This document shows positions 38,733 through 53,486 of a stretch of DNA of 64,000 nucleotides, piece after piece (within the stretch, counting starts at the first letter, position 1; every line of letters starts with the position of its first letter). The notes beneath the pieces were generated by a model. It made no database searches. It was not told the DNA's origin and saw nothing but the letters and a program-made list of their open reading frames with translations. The translations under genes were made by a program, and so were the position numbers. Source of the DNA: an uncultured beta proteobacterium (lineage in GTDB: Bacteria > Pseudomonadota > Gammaproteobacteria > Burkholderiales > Burkholderiaceae_C); assembly GCA_903823025.1 (NCBI GenBank), contig CAIJRK010000027.1:56278-120277 (forward strand), read 5' to 3'.

Positions 38733-39544
38733 GGGGTGACCTTTTGATCTCCGGAGAGTCCGGTATGGGTTGATGTTTCAGAGCGCGCGTCGGTTCGGGA
38801 TTCGACTGAATTTTGCGGCTCGGCTTCTATTGTCATGACCTCTTGCTCTTCCGGCGGGTTGCCGTCGTAAATGGCACTGCGGCGGCTTTGGAGAAAGACA
38901 TCCCGGGTGAAACTGTATTTATCCAGCGCCACTTGCTCCAGCATGTCACTGGCTGAAAGCAAACTCGCCCGGGTGTCCACCAGCCGTACCGCCGTGAGGG
39001 TGTTTCGCGTCGGCACATGGTCCAGATTACCGGCGATATTGCCTTGTATATCCACGGGCAAGGCCGCTGTGTCACGCAACGTGGACGAACCCAGCAAAGG
39101 CAATACCAGATAAGGGCCAGGCCCGACGCCCCAGTAACCCAAGGTGTGCCCAAAGTCTTTGGTGTGGCGCTCGATGCGCATCTCGGTGGCGACGTCCAGC
39201 ACACCACCCAAACCGAGAAAAGTGTTAACTGCAACCCGAAAGAAACTGTCCCCCGCTGCAGCGCCCTTGAGCTGCAAGCTGTTGTTCACAAACGACCAGG
39301 CATCTTGCAAATTGTCAAAGAAATTACCCACACCACGACGCACCAACGAGGGCACGACATCCTGGTAAGCGGTGGCCACCGGCCTAAGCACCGCCGTATC
39401 CACGGCGTCATTGAACTTGTAAACACTGCGATTCAAGGGTTCCAGCGGATCGCGGGGATTGGCGTAGGGGCCGCTGGCGCAGCCGCCCAAAGCGACCAGT
39501 GCCAGCAGCGCGCCAGCGGTCAATAATTGTGATTTTCTTGTCAT
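38729..39544 (-). CDS. mlaA: Outer-membrane lipoprotein MlaA (VacJ)
   Basis: Outer-membrane component that extracts mislocalised phospholipids. 271 residues; lipobox LVALGGC with Cys22, then the VacJ core YANPRDPLEPLNRSVYKFND, LGYWGVGPGPYLVLPLLGSSTLRDT. It sits between mlaD and mlaC, unlike E. coli where mlaA is elsewhere. Overlaps mlaC by four bases. The C-terminal 50 residues are a polar, Glu/Ser-rich tail. Confidence 0.95.
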   Translation of the reverse strand: MTRKSQLLTAGALLALVALGGCASGPYANPRDPLEPLNRSVYKFNDAVDTAVLRPVATAYQDVVPSLVRRGVGNFFDNLQDAWSFVNNSLQLKGAAAGDSFFRVAVNTFLGLGGVLDVATEMRIERHTKDFGHTLGYWGVGPGPYLVLPLLGSSTLRDTAALPVDIQGNIAGNLDHVPTRNTLTAVRLVDTRASLLSASDMLEQVALDKYSFTRDVFLQSRRSAIYDGNPPEEQEVMTIEAEPQNSVESRTDARSETSTHTGLSGDQKVTP

Positions 39545-39553
39545 GATTGAGCC

Positions 39554-40033
39554 TTACTTACTCAAGTTGGGGGTGCCGCCTTCAGCGGCCTTGCTGTACA
39601 AAAACTGGCTGATCAGGTTCTCCAGCACCATCGCCGATTGCGTGCTGGAAATGGTGTCGCCAGCGACCAATACTTTTTCATCGGCTCCGGCTTCAATGCC
39701 CAGATATTGCTCGCCCAACAAACCGCTGGTCAGAATTTTCAGGGAACTGTCTTTGGGAAAGGCGTAACCACTTTCCATCGCCAACGTCACATGGGCCTGA
39801 AAGTATTTATCGTCAAAGGTAATGTTTTCAACCCGCCCGACCACCACGCCCGCACTGCGCACCGCAGCTTTGGGCTTAAGCCCGCCGACGTTGTAAAAGT
39901 TGGCGTCCACCAAATAGGTTTTCTGGAAATTCAAGGTCAACAAGTTGGCCGATTGCAGGGCTAAAAACAAAATAGCCACCGCACCAATCAATACAAAAAT
40001 TCCGACCCACACGTCATTCTTCGAGCGCTGCAT
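39554..40033 (-). CDS. mlaD: Substrate-binding MCE protein MlaD
   Basis: 159 residues: N-terminal membrane anchor (VGIFVLIGAVAILFLALQS), then one MCE domain including YNVGGLKPKAAVRSAGVVVGRVENI and LLGEQYLGIEAG. Hexamers bound to MlaFE feed lipids to the transporter. Lies 77 bases after mlaE. Confidence 0.95.
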   Translation of the reverse strand: MQRSKNDVWVGIFVLIGAVAILFLALQSANLLTLNFQKTYLVDANFYNVGGLKPKAAVRSAGVVVGRVENITFDDKYFQAHVTLAMESGYAFPKDSSLKILTSGLLGEQYLGIEAGADEKVLVAGDTISSTQSAMVLENLISQFLYSKAAEGGTPNLSK

Positions 40034-40110
40034 AAAACACCTTCATCAGTTGGATGACCTCGCCTGCTTGCTGTACGCAACAACGGCCCGTTTCACCCAG
40101 TTTTAATTAA

Positions 40111-40893
40111 TTAAATAGTAAACATCATGGCCGTCAGGATGAAATCCAGGCCGAGAACCGCCAGCGAAGCCACCACCACCGTTCGGGTCGTGGCGCTGGC
40201 GACACCTTCGGGCGTCGGCTGCGCGTTAAACCCTTGTAACAGCGCGACAAACGTCACCGTAAACCCAAACACGATGCTCTTGATGATGCCGTTGCCCACG
40301 TCTTGCCAGACATCAACACCGCCTTGAATCTGACTCCAGAACGACCCGGCATCCACCCCAATCATGAGCACGCCGACCACCCAGCCGCCAATGATACCCA
40401 TGGCACTGAAGACGGCAGCCAGCAAGGGCATGGTGATGACCCCAGCCCAAAACCGGGGCGCCAGCACCCGCTGTATCGGGTCAACCGCCATCATCTCCAT
40501 GACGCTAATTTGTTCGCCCGCCTTCATGAGGCCAATCTCGGCGGTGAGTGAGGTGCCCGCCCGACCCGCAAACAAGAGCGCGGTCACCACCGGCCCCAGC
40601 TCCCGCACCAGACTGAGTGCGACCAGCAAGCCCAGCGCCTCGGTAGAGCCGTAGCGCTGCAGCGTGTAGTAGCCTTGCAGACCAAACACAAACCCCACGA
40701 ACAATCCAGACACCGCAATGATGGCCAGCGAGTAGTTGCCCAAAAAATGAATCTGGTCACGGATCAGTCCAAAGCGCTTCAAACTGCTGCCCAGCGTGCC
40801 TAACAGTCGCATAAACAAACGCGCGCCTTGACCTAAGTCGGCTAATTGGCGACGAGCCGCAAAGCCGATATCGCTTGGTTTGTACCAACTCAT
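40111..40893 (-). CDS. mlaE: Lipid-transport permease MlaE
   Basis: 260-residue inner-membrane permease, DUF140/MlaE family, five or six membrane helices. Family stretch GPVVTALLFAGRAGTSLTAEIGLMKAGEQI then VMEMMAVDPIQRVLAPRFWAG. Its start overlaps the mlaF stop by four bases. Confidence 0.96.
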   Translation of the reverse strand: MSWYKPSDIGFAARRQLADLGQGARLFMRLLGTLGSSLKRFGLIRDQIHFLGNYSLAIIAVSGLFVGFVFGLQGYYTLQRYGSTEALGLLVALSLVRELGPVVTALLFAGRAGTSLTAEIGLMKAGEQISVMEMMAVDPIQRVLAPRFWAGVITMPLLAAVFSAMGIIGGWVVGVLMIGVDAGSFWSQIQGGVDVWQDVGNGIIKSIVFGFTVTFVALLQGFNAQPTPEGVASATTRTVVVASLAVLGLDFILTAMMFTI

Positions 40894-41708
40894 GAGGCCA
40901 CTCCCGATCCAAAATCTTCAGCCATGGACGGGCAGGGGTAGTGAAAATGCACCGGCCCGTCCGGCAAGGCGTTGACATATTGATAAACCAGCGGGTCTTT
41001 GCTTTGTCGCACTTCGTCGGGTGTGCCTTGGGTGGCCACTTTGCCATTCGCCAAAATAATCACATGGTCGGCAATCGCAAACGTCTGTTCCAACTCATGA
41101 GAGACAAAAATGCTGGTCAAGCCCATGGAGTCGTTAAGTTGGCGAATCAGCCGCGCTGCTGTGCCGAGAGAAATCGGGTCCAGCCCGGAAAACGGCTCGT
41201 CATACATCACCAACTCAGGGTCAAGCGCAATGGCCCGCGCCAGCGCAATACGCCGGGCCATGCCGCCTGACAGGTCGCTGGGCATTAAGTCACGCGCGCC
41301 GCGCAAGCCGACCGCGTTGAGCTTCATCAAGACAATGTCGCGAATCAAAGCGTCGGGCAAGTCGGTGTGTTCACGCAACGGAAACGCCACGTTCTCGAAT
41401 ACCGACAAGTCGGCAAACAAAGCGCCAAACTGGAACAACATACCCATGCGACGCCGTGCTGCATAGATTTGCTTCTGGTTCATGGGCGTGACGTCTTGCC
41501 CATCAAAAAGCAATTGGCCCGATTGCGCCCGGTTTTGCCCGCCAATCAGCCGTAAAACAGTCGTTTTACCGCCGCCGGAGGCGCCCATGAGCGCCGTCAC
41601 TTTGCCGCGCGGCACAGACAGCGAGATGTCGTCCAGAATGATTCGCTCACCATAACCAAAGGTGAGATGACGCAATTCAACAAGAGATTCAGAAGAGGGG
41701 ACTGGCAT
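40890..41708 (-). CDS. mlaF: Lipid-transport ATPase MlaF
   Basis: ATPase of the Mla system. 272 residues. Walker A MGASGGGKTTVLRL at 41-54, signature LSGGMARRIALARAIALDP, Walker B VMYDEPFSGLDP, H-loop VSHELEQ. First gene of mlaFEDACB; the C-terminal 30 residues form the MlaB-contacting extension. Confidence 0.96.
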   Translation of the reverse strand: MPVPSSESLVELRHLTFGYGERIILDDISLSVPRGKVTALMGASGGGKTTVLRLIGGQNRAQSGQLLFDGQDVTPMNQKQIYAARRRMGMLFQFGALFADLSVFENVAFPLREHTDLPDALIRDIVLMKLNAVGLRGARDLMPSDLSGGMARRIALARAIALDPELVMYDEPFSGLDPISLGTAARLIRQLNDSMGLTSIFVSHELEQTFAIADHVIILANGKVATQGTPDEVRQSKDPLVYQYVNALPDGPVHFHYPCPSMAEDFGSGVAS

Positions 41709-41748
41709 TTACAGTGGGCGGCGCTATATGCCGCTGCGGTCTATCCCG

Positions 41749-41789
41749 CAAAGTTTTAATAAAAAAGAAGGCCGGAAAATGTCCGGCCT
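41749..41789 (-). terminator. Terminator after gltD
   Basis: On the minus strand AGGCCGGA-type 8-bp stem (41769-41776 with 41782-41789, loop 5) followed by CTTCTTTTTTATT. It ends the gltBD transcript 24 bases past the gltD stop and isolates it from mlaF. Confidence 0.85.
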
Positions 41790-41813
41790 GTGATCATAAG
41801 GGATTACCCGTTC

Positions 41814-43280
41814 TTAGCGTGGCAGGTCGCTGAATCCCATTAAGAACTCATCGACTGAGCGCGCCGCCTGACGACCTTCACGAATCGCCCACACCACCAA
41901 ACTCTGGCCGCGCCGGATGTCGCCAGCGGCAAACACTTTAGGCACGTTGGTGGCGTAACCGCCGGTGAATTCGGTGGTCGCTTTGGCGTTACCGCGAGCG
42001 TCTTTGTCAACCCCAAAGGCGTCCAGCACGGTGGCCACCGGGTTAACAAAACCCATGGCCAGCAACACCAAATCAGCTTTCAAAATCTGCTCGCTACCTG
42101 CGACTTCAACCATCTTGCCGTCTTTCCATTCGACGCGAACAGTTTTCAGACCGGTAACCTTGCCTTTTTCACCCATGAACTCTTTGGTGGAAATGGCGAA
42201 CTCACGCGAGCAACCTTCGTCATGGCTGGAGCTGGTGCGCAGCTTGAGCGGCCAATAGGGCCAGGTCATAGGCCGGTTTTCTTCAATCGGCGGTTGGGGC
42301 ATGACCTCAAACTGGGTGATGTTGGCTGCGCCGTGGCGGTTGCTGGTGCCCACACAATCCGAGCCGGTGTCGCCCCCCCCAATGACGATGACGTGTTTAC
42401 CATCAGCACGCAATTGGCCTTTGAGCTTGTCGCCCGCGTTGACCTTGTTTTGCAGCGGCAAGAATTCCATCGCGAAATGAATGCCGTCCAGATCACGCCC
42501 CGGCACGGGTAAATCACGCGATTGTTCGGAGCCGCCAGTCAACACCACAGCATCAAAATCTTTTTGCAATTGAGCGGGAGAAATCGTCTCTTTGGCCCAA
42601 TTAATCACCTTGGAGCCTTTAGGCAGTTCGCCCACCATTACGCCCGTGCGAAAGGTGACGCCTTCTTTTTGCATCTGCTCAATGCGACGGTCAATGTGCG
42701 ACTTTTCCATCTTGAAGTCGGGAATGCCGTAACGCAGCAAGCCGCCAACCCGGTCATTCTTCTCGAACAAGGTCACATCGTGGCCGACACGCGCCAGTTG
42801 TTGCGCCGCCGCCATACCGGCTGGACCAGAACCCACAACAGCGACCTTTTTGCCAGTTTTGTGTTTGGGCAATTGCGGTTGCACCCAACCTTCTGCCCAA
42901 GCGCGGTCAATGATGGCGTGCTCAATCGACTTGATACCAACCGCGCCGTCATTCACGTTCAGCGTACACGCCGCTTCGCAAGGTGCCGGGCAAATGCGGC
43001 CTGTGAATTCGGGGAAATTGTTGGTGCTGTGCAGCACGTCAATCGCGTTTTTCCAGTCGCCTTGGTACACCAAATCGTTGAAATCGGGAATGATGTTGTT
43101 GACCGGGCAACCGCTGTTGCAAAACGGCGTGCCGCAATCCATGCAACGCGCCGCTTGCACTTTGGCTTGTGAATCGTCCAGGCCGACCACAAACTCTTTG
43201 TAATTTTTGAGGCGCTCGGCGACAGGCTTGTAGCCCTCTTCGAGGCGCTCAAACTCCATAAAACCAGTAACTTTTCCCAT
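41814..43280 (-). CDS. gltD: Glutamate synthase small (beta) subunit
   Basis: NADPH-oxidising FAD subunit of glutamate synthase. 488 residues. N-terminal 4Fe-4S ligands CMDCGTPFC (47-55) and [12 protein letters not shown]-binding [20 protein letters not shown] and the NADPH region [13 protein letters not shown], with the [12 protein letters not shown] loop. It follows gltB by 88 bases. Confidence 0.97.
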   Translation of the reverse strand: MGKVTGFMEFERLEEGYKPVAERLKNYKEFVVGLDDSQAKVQAARCMDCGTPFCNSGCPVNNIIPDFNDLVYQGDWKNAIDVLHSTNNFPEFTGRICPAPCEAACTLNVNDGAVGIKSIEHAIIDRAWAEGWVQPQLPKHKTGKKVAVVGSGPAGMAAAQQLARVGHDVTLFEKNDRVGGLLRYGIPDFKMEKSHIDRRIEQMQKEGVTFRTGVMVGELPKGSKVINWAKETISPAQLQKDFDAVVLTGGSEQSRDLPVPGRDLDGIHFAMEFLPLQNKVNAGDKLKGQLRADGKHVIVIGGGDTGSDCVGTSNRHGAANITQFEVMPQPPIEENRPMTWPYWPLKLRTSSSHDEGCSREFAISTKEFMGEKGKVTGLKTVRVEWKDGKMVEVAGSEQILKADLVLLAMGFVNPVATVLDAFGVDKDARGNAKATTEFTGGYATNVPKVFAAGDIRRGQSLVVWAIREGRQAARSVDEFLMGFSDLPR

Positions 43281-43368
43281 GATCTTGTTCCTATTCGTCT
43301 TTATCTAATGCTTTAACACGCGTCATTCATGGCGCCCGGATGGTGTCCGGGATGCGCCATGATGCGGT

Positions 43369-48102
<4,734 letters not shown>

Positions 48103-48169
48103 GGCGCGCTCCTAAAAAATTTCAGAGGATTGAAGAATACTGCAACGCAACAAAAATGCCAAGCAAAAT

Positions 48170-48190
48170 AATTGGGGTCAGATTCCAATT
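48170..48190. repeat. Palindromic motif flanking the RAYT gene
   Basis: Inverted repeat AATTGG...CCAATT (48170-48175 and 48185-48190) around GGTCAGATT, followed by AT-rich repeats and GGGGACATATTAAA near 48221. Similar GGGGTCAG / GGGGACATATT motifs are, to my knowledge, typical flanks of solitary RAYT/IS200-like transposase genes. On the other side of the gene I saw no copy. Confidence 0.5.
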
Positions 48191-48274
48191 AAAAGCTACA
48201 TTTTTTAATTAAAAATTAAAAGGGGACATATTAAAATTCATAGCAATAAAACTATGACTGGCTTGGTTTAAAAC

Positions 48275-48979
48275 CTATTCAGGCTTTATTTTTGAAAGGG
48301 CGGCAGGGCGCCCCGCGCGACTTTTAGCCACCCGGCGCTGCGTTCTTTTTTGTAAATCCGCGACAAAATCAGGCGTGCCCAGTGCCCAACCGCTCAAGGT
48401 TGAATCGGTGAGGGCCGCCTGCTGCACCGCGCTGATGCCACTTTGCACCAATTGGGCATACGCGGCCTCGCGGGCAAAAGGGGTGTTGCCCAGCTCCCAC
48501 ATCAGTGCATGAGGCGTGATGCGCTTGTCGATGCGCTGCCCCGTGTAATGCGCATGACTCGACCACGGGTAATCACGCGCTTGCGCCACCAACCCGCCGC
48601 GCACCGGGTTCAGGTCGATATAGGCCATGCAGGCCAGCAAGTAATGCTCGCCTTGAATCAGGGTGGACTTGTAACGCCCTTCCCACAAGGTGCCGCTGCG
48701 CTTTTGGCTGTCGTTGAAATAGCGCACATAACGCCGCCCCACCGCTTGCATCATTTTTGGCAGACCGTCATCGGTTTGCGGCGTGGCCAACAGATGAAAG
48801 TGGTTGCTCATCAAAACATACGCATGAAGGGCGACTTTGAACTTTTTGGCGTTCTCGTCCAGTAAATCCAGCAGGGTCTGGTAGTCCGCACTGGACGTAA
48901 AAATCGGCTGGCGGTTATTGCCACGCTGAATGATGTGGTGCGCATAACCGGGCAGCGTCAGTCGGGGAAGTCGGGCCAT
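48275..48979 (-). mobile_element. REP-associated tyrosine (Y1) transposase, RAYT
   Basis: 234-residue single-copy HUH transposase of the RAYT/IS200-like class. HUH motif SNHFHLLATP (about 59-68), catalytic Tyr in RRYVRYFNDSQ, GTLWEGRYKSTLI and YIDLNPVRGGLV downstream, all typical. Such genes are usually domesticated or mobilise short palindromic repeats. It lies between gltB and a methyltransferase gene. The catalytic residues look intact. Confidence 0.88.
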
Positions 48980-48988
48980 GCGTCTGGC

Positions 48989-49873
48989 CTAGACTTGATC
49001 AGCGGGCAAGTTAAAGCGGGTATCGAGCAAACTTGTCAGCCCGAATTCTTGCAGCAAGTCACGCAAACGTTGGGCGACGCCTGGTTTAGGTTGGCCGGTG
49101 TAACGGGCGATGATGAGTTCGTTCTTCATGCTGTGTTCCCAACCAACCAACTCGGTCACCGTTACCTGATAACCCCGCGCCTCCAAATACAGGCAGCGCA
49201 ACACGTTGGTGATCTGACTGCCCATTTCGCGCGTGTGCAGCGGATGACGCCACAACTCGGCCAAGGGCGTGCGTGATAACGACAAAGCTTTGTGTTGACT
49301 TAAACAACGCGCCACTTCAGCCTGACAACACGGCACCAGCACCATAAATCTGGCGCGTTTTTGCAACCCAAAGGCGATGGCATCGTCCGTGGCGGTGTCG
49401 CAAGCGTGCAGCGCTGTCACCACGTCGATGCGGGCTGGCAATTCATCCGATTGCGTGGCCTCGGCCACGCTCAAGTTCAAAAATAACATGCGCTCAAAGC
49501 CTAGCTTGGCGGCCAGTTCACGCGACTTTTGCACCAACTCGGCGCGCGTCTCGATGCCGTAAATATGGCCTGTTTTCAACGCCTTGAAAAACAGATCGTA
49601 GATGATGAAACCCAAATACGATTTGCCCGCGCCGTGGTCAGCCAGCGTGATGCCGCCGGGCTTGTCGGGCAGCGCCAGCAACAGCTTTTCAATGAACTGA
49701 AACAGGTGGTAAACCTGTTTCAGTTTGCGGCGCGAGTCTTGGTTGAGCTTGCCGTCCACCGTCAAAATATGCAGTTCTTTGAGCAATTCAATGGATTGGC
49801 CAGGCTTAATTTCAGGGGCAATCACGCCGGTTGCAGGCGCTTTGGCGGGTCGTTCTGGTTTCTTGGTTTTCAT
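48989..49873 (-). CDS. Class I methyltransferase-like protein (PF13679 type)
   Basis: 294 residues. After a basic, Pro-rich N-terminus, a Rossmann fold of the methyltransferase-32 type: ADHGAGKSYLGFIIYDLF (SAM-binding, about 97-114), GIETR as the acidic strand end, ALHACDTATDDAIAFGL and VLVPCCQAEVARCLSQH. Related to METTL25/GSTCD-type domains of unknown substrate. It abuts the DUF1415 gene upstream by one base overlap. Function unassigned. Confidence 0.82.
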   Translation of the reverse strand: MKTKKPERPAKAPATGVIAPEIKPGQSIELLKELHILTVDGKLNQDSRRKLKQVYHLFQFIEKLLLALPDKPGGITLADHGAGKSYLGFIIYDLFFKALKTGHIYGIETRAELVQKSRELAAKLGFERMLFLNLSVAEATQSDELPARIDVVTALHACDTATDDAIAFGLQKRARFMVLVPCCQAEVARCLSQHKALSLSRTPLAELWRHPLHTREMGSQITNVLRCLYLEARGYQVTVTELVGWEHSMKNELIIARYTGQPKPGVAQRLRDLLQEFGLTSLLDTRFNLPADQV

Positions 49874-50466
49874 TATTTTTGGGTGTCACTCAAGTCAGGG
49901 CGGGCGGCATTATCCGGCGAGCGCGCGACATTGAGCGCGGCCCAGCCGGACAGACCGAGTTGCGTCAGGGTGGCCATGTTTTTCTCAAAAATGGCATCAG
50001 GCTCGGGGAAAGACGCTACCGCGCGATCAATGCTGTCTTCGCGCAGCAGGTGCAGTGTGGGATAAGGCGAGCGATTGGTAAAGTTGGTGATGTCGTCCAC
50101 ATGCGTCCCGGCAAACTGAAACTGCGGATGCAAACTGGCAATTTGCAGCACGCCGTCCAAGTCCAAATCTTCCAGCGCTTGATCTGCCTCCGCTAGAAAA
50201 TCATTGAAATCCAGAAAATTGGCCAGACAATCCGGCGCGATCAACAGCGTCGTATCTCGCGTTGTGGCATCCGTGGCGACAAGTGCCTTCAACTCGACAA
50301 CAAGGTCTTTCAGGAGTTCTTTGGCGGTCTGGGCGTGACTCACAGCGTAATGAATTTGCCCCTTCACATGCACGCTTTTGGCAAATGGACACAAGTTCAG
50401 CCCAATCACGGCGCGCTCCAGCCAGACGCGGGTGTCTGCAATTTCTATCGGTAATGTCAGCGTCAT
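49873..50466 (-). CDS. DUF1415 family protein
   Basis: 197 residues from the ATG at 50466 (frame open to 50508, but the extension reaches into the next gene). Family pattern: TRVWLERAVIGLNLCPFAKSV at the N-terminus, and a central DDITNFTNRSPYPTLHLLREDS. DUF1415 proteins are common in beta-proteobacteria and have no known activity. Confidence 0.88.
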   Translation of the reverse strand: MTLTLPIEIADTRVWLERAVIGLNLCPFAKSVHVKGQIHYAVSHAQTAKELLKDLVVELKALVATDATTRDTTLLIAPDCLANFLDFNDFLAEADQALEDLDLDGVLQIASLHPQFQFAGTHVDDITNFTNRSPYPTLHLLREDSIDRAVASFPEPDAIFEKNMATLTQLGLSGWAALNVARSPDNAARPDLSDTQK

Positions 50467-50479
50467 GGCTTCACGTCCT

Positions 50480-51127
50480 TTAAATAAATTTACTCGGTTG
50501 GCCCACAATCAATTTAGCCAGCTCATCGAGCCAATGGCCTTGAATCTGGTTAGCCAGATAGGTGGTCTGCATGAGGTCAAAACCCTGCGTGTTGACCAGG
50601 CGAAACGCCAGCTTGGCCTGGTCATGATCTGCGGTTATCGTGAGGCTGGCGCGCGCCTCGGTCACGTAGTCAAAGCGAATCGCCTGCAAGGTTTTTTTCT
50701 CGGGATGACGCACCTCAACCCGGTCATGCTTGACAGCACCCGCCGACAGGCGCGTTTCAATGCGCTGCACATCCGGCGGAAAATTGGCACTGACGCTGCC
50801 CTTGACCGGCGCACCATCGCACGGCACCAAACGCCAAACCATGCCAATGTAGTCAAACACCTCCTGATCACGTAATTTCTTTTTACGCGCATCCACCCGA
50901 AAATCAACCAGCTTCATCGGCGGCCAGGGCGTTTTACTCTCCAGACTGAGCTGAGGGCCAGTCGGCCCAATTACATTGAGCTGTTTGGCCAGCTCAATGA
51001 CATACAGCCACGCGGTTTTTGACGCTGCTTCGGTGAGCTGCGTGTTGGCCTCATGCTGGGTTTGTTGCGTCGTTTGCCGGGTTTGTAAAGCCGTAGCCTG
51101 CGATTTAAGTTGATTGAGAAAACTCAT
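50480..51127 (-). CDS. Conserved hypothetical protein
   Basis: 215 residues, soluble. Gln/Thr-rich helical N-terminus (about 1-35, TRQTTQQTQHEANTQ), then a beta-rich body with VEVRHPEKKTLQAIRFDYV, and a C-terminal helical region LDELAKLIVGQPSKF. I do not recognise the family; it is followed by the DUF1415 gene after about 14 bases and likely shares its transcript. Confidence 0.75.
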   Translation of the reverse strand: MSFLNQLKSQATALQTRQTTQQTQHEANTQLTEAASKTAWLYVIELAKQLNVIGPTGPQLSLESKTPWPPMKLVDFRVDARKKKLRDQEVFDYIGMVWRLVPCDGAPVKGSVSANFPPDVQRIETRLSAGAVKHDRVEVRHPEKKTLQAIRFDYVTEARASLTITADHDQAKLAFRLVNTQGFDLMQTTYLANQIQGHWLDELAKLIVGQPSKFI

Positions 51128-51191
51128 GACGAATCCCTGTGGTGTTTTGAATTATTCGGCCGATTTTAATGACCCACCAACCCAGCCCAAC

Positions 51192-52367
51192 TCACGACAA
51201 CCACTTCATACCGGTTAAACGTTCATGCTCACGCACGGCAAAACGATCCGTCATGCCCGCGATGTAGTCCGACACCACGCGCGCCACCGCACTTGGGGCC
51301 TGTGGGGCGCGGCGGGCGGCCTCGGCACGCACCGCAAAACCTTCCCGCATGGCTTGCGGGTCAGCCAGATAAGCGGCAAAAAGATCACGCACCACTTGCT
51401 GCGCCTGCCCCGTCATCGCCAGAACTTGCGGATGCCGGTACAACTGATGAAACAAAAAATGCTTGAGCGCCCGCGACTTGGCGCGCATGTCAGGCCCAAA
51501 CTGCAGCAAAGGCGGCAGTTGGCGCACGACATCAACGTTGGGCGGGGCCGCCGTTTTCAGCGCGGCGCTGGTCGCGGCGATCACGTCATAAACCTGCGCA
51601 CTGAGCATTCGGCGAATTGCCTCATACAGCAGACGCCGACCCTGCGTTTTGTCTTGCAAATTGGGATATTGGGCCAACGTCTCGCGCCTGAAATCGTCAA
51701 ACAGCGCCACCTCTTGCAGTTGCTCTAATGTGATCAAGCCAGAGCGAACGCCGTCGTCAATGTCATGGGCGTTGTAGGCAATTTCATCCGCCAGATTGCA
51801 CAACTGCGCCTCTAGGCTGGGCTGGGTTTTGTCCAGAAACCGCCGCCCCACGCCGCCGGGTTCATTGCATTCAAGTTGCTCGGCGTTGCTGCGCGAACAA
51901 TGTTTGAGAATGCCTTCGCGCGTCTCGAACGTCAGATTCAACCCGTCAAACTGCGGGTAACGCCCTTCCAGTTTGTCCACCACGCGCAAGCTTTGCAGGT
52001 TGTGCTCAAAGCCGCCGAACTCGGCCATGCATTCATTGAGCGTGTCTTGCCCGGCATGACCAAACGGCGTGTGACCCAAGTCGTGCGCCAGCGCAATCGC
52101 CTCCACCAAATCTTCATTCAGCGCAAGCGAACGGGCAATGGAGCGCCCCAACTGCGCCACCTCCAGCGAGTGCGTCAAGCGCGTGCGAAACAAATCACCT
52201 TCGTGGTTCAGAAACACCTGCGTTTTGTACACCAGTCGCCTGAACGCGGTGCAATGCACGATACGGTCGCGGTCGCGCTGGTACTCGGTGCGCGTGGGCG
52301 CCGGTTCTTGGCGGTAACGACGACCCCGCGAGTGCGCAGGATCACAGGCAAACAGGGCAAGCATCAT
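51192..52367 (-). CDS. dgt: dGTPase-like deoxynucleotide triphosphohydrolase
   Basis: HD-domain hydrolase releasing triphosphate from dNTPs. 391 residues, the usual length of dGTPase-like proteins. HD motif: RLTHSLEVAQLGR (His), AIALAHDLGHTPFGHAGQD (HD), and the later Asp in DEIAYNAHDIDDGV. It follows aroB by 12 bases, the order common in Burkholderiales. Confidence 0.94.
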   Translation of the reverse strand: MMLALFACDPAHSRGRRYRQEPAPTRTEYQRDRDRIVHCTAFRRLVYKTQVFLNHEGDLFRTRLTHSLEVAQLGRSIARSLALNEDLVEAIALAHDLGHTPFGHAGQDTLNECMAEFGGFEHNLQSLRVVDKLEGRYPQFDGLNLTFETREGILKHCSRSNAEQLECNEPGGVGRRFLDKTQPSLEAQLCNLADEIAYNAHDIDDGVRSGLITLEQLQEVALFDDFRRETLAQYPNLQDKTQGRRLLYEAIRRMLSAQVYDVIAATSAALKTAAPPNVDVVRQLPPLLQFGPDMRAKSRALKHFLFHQLYRHPQVLAMTGQAQQVVRDLFAAYLADPQAMREGFAVRAEAARRAPQAPSAVARVVSDYIAGMTDRFAVREHERLTGMKWLS

Positions 52368-52379
52368 GGTGTTAAGCGC

Positions 52380-53486
52380 CTAAGCGCAGCAAAAATTAAT
52401 GACTTCGCGTACCAGCGCATCCGGAGCGGTGCGCACGCCAGCACTGGCTGGCCCGTCGATCACGACGAACCTGATTTCTCCGCCCTCGGCTTTTTTATCC
52501 ACGCGCATGAGTTCAAGATAACGCCCGGCGTTGTCTGCCTCGGACAAACGAGGCCCGGTTGTCGGCAAGCCTGCTTTTTGAATGAGTGCGGTCAAACGCT
52601 GCACCAGTGCGGCATCGATCAGCCCCAGCCGTTGCGACAAATGCGCCGCCATGACCATGCCACAGCCCACAGCCTCGCCATGCAGCCACTCGCCGTAACC
52701 CAAACCCGCCTCAATCGCGTGGCCAAACGTGTGACCAAAATTCAGAATGGCGCGCAACCCGGCTTCACGCTCGTCCTGCTCCACGACCCAGGCTTTAAGT
52801 TCACAGCTACGCTTGACAGCGTGCGCCAGCGCCGCGGGCTTTTGCGCTATGAGCGCGTCGATGTTGGCTTCAATCCACGTCAAAAAGGTCAGATCGGCAA
52901 TCGGGCCATATTTAATAACTTCGGCCAACCCGGCACTGAGTTCGCGCGGGGGCAATGTCTTGAGCGTGTCCAGATCGCACACGACTTTAAGTGGCTGATA
53001 AAACGCGCCAATCATGTTTTTGCCTAGCGGATGGTTAATGCCGGTCTTGCCCCCGACGGACGAATCAACCTGCGCCAACAAGGTGGTGGGCACTTGAACA
53101 AAAGGCACGCCGCGCATATAACTGGCTGCCGCAAAACCTGTCATATCGCCCACCACGCCGCCGCCCAGCGCAAAGAGAACGGTCTTGCGGTCGCAGCCGT
53201 TTTGCAACAGGGCATCAAAAATCAGGTTGAGGGTTTGCCAGGTTTTGTACACCTCGCCGTCGGGCAACGTCACGGTGTGAATGTGGGTGTATTTGCCTTG
53301 CAAAGCGGCTTGTAAGCGTGCCGCATACAAAGGCCCCACGGTGGTGTTGGTCACAATCAGCGCGCTGGTGGCCGGCGGCAGCTCTGAATAACTCAGGGGG
53401 TTGTCAAAAATTGAGCCACGAATGGCAATGTGATAACTGCGATCTGCAAGATCGATGGCGACGGTTTGGAGGTCTGGGACGTTCAT
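52380..53486 (-). CDS. aroB: 3-dehydroquinate synthase
   Basis: Second step of the shikimate pathway; NAD and zinc dependent. 368 residues. NAD motif [19 protein letters not shown] near residue 107, [28 protein letters not shown] active-site region ([18 protein letters not shown]) and zinc ligands in [12 protein letters not shown]. No aroK is seen upstream; the hsd cluster begins 152 bases away on the other strand. Confidence 0.97.
   Translation of the reverse strand: MNVPDLQTVAIDLADRSYHIAIRGSIFDNPLSYSELPPATSALIVTNTTVGPLYAARLQAALQGKYTHIHTVTLPDGEVYKTWQTLNLIFDALLQNGCDRKTVLFALGGGVVGDMTGFAAASYMRGVPFVQVPTTLLAQVDSSVGGKTGINHPLGKNMIGAFYQPLKVVCDLDTLKTLPPRELSAGLAEVIKYGPIADLTFLTWIEANIDALIAQKPAALAHAVKRSCELKAWVVEQDEREAGLRAILNFGHTFGHAIEAGLGYGEWLHGEAVGCGMVMAAHLSQRLGLIDAALVQRLTALIQKAGLPTTGPRLSEADNAGRYLELMRVDKKAEGGEIRFVVIDGPASAGVRTAPDALVREVINFCCA

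Noticed and set aside
51876..53027. 383-codon plus-strand frame opposite dgt and aroB
   Set aside because: Spans two genuine genes on the other strand; no domain.
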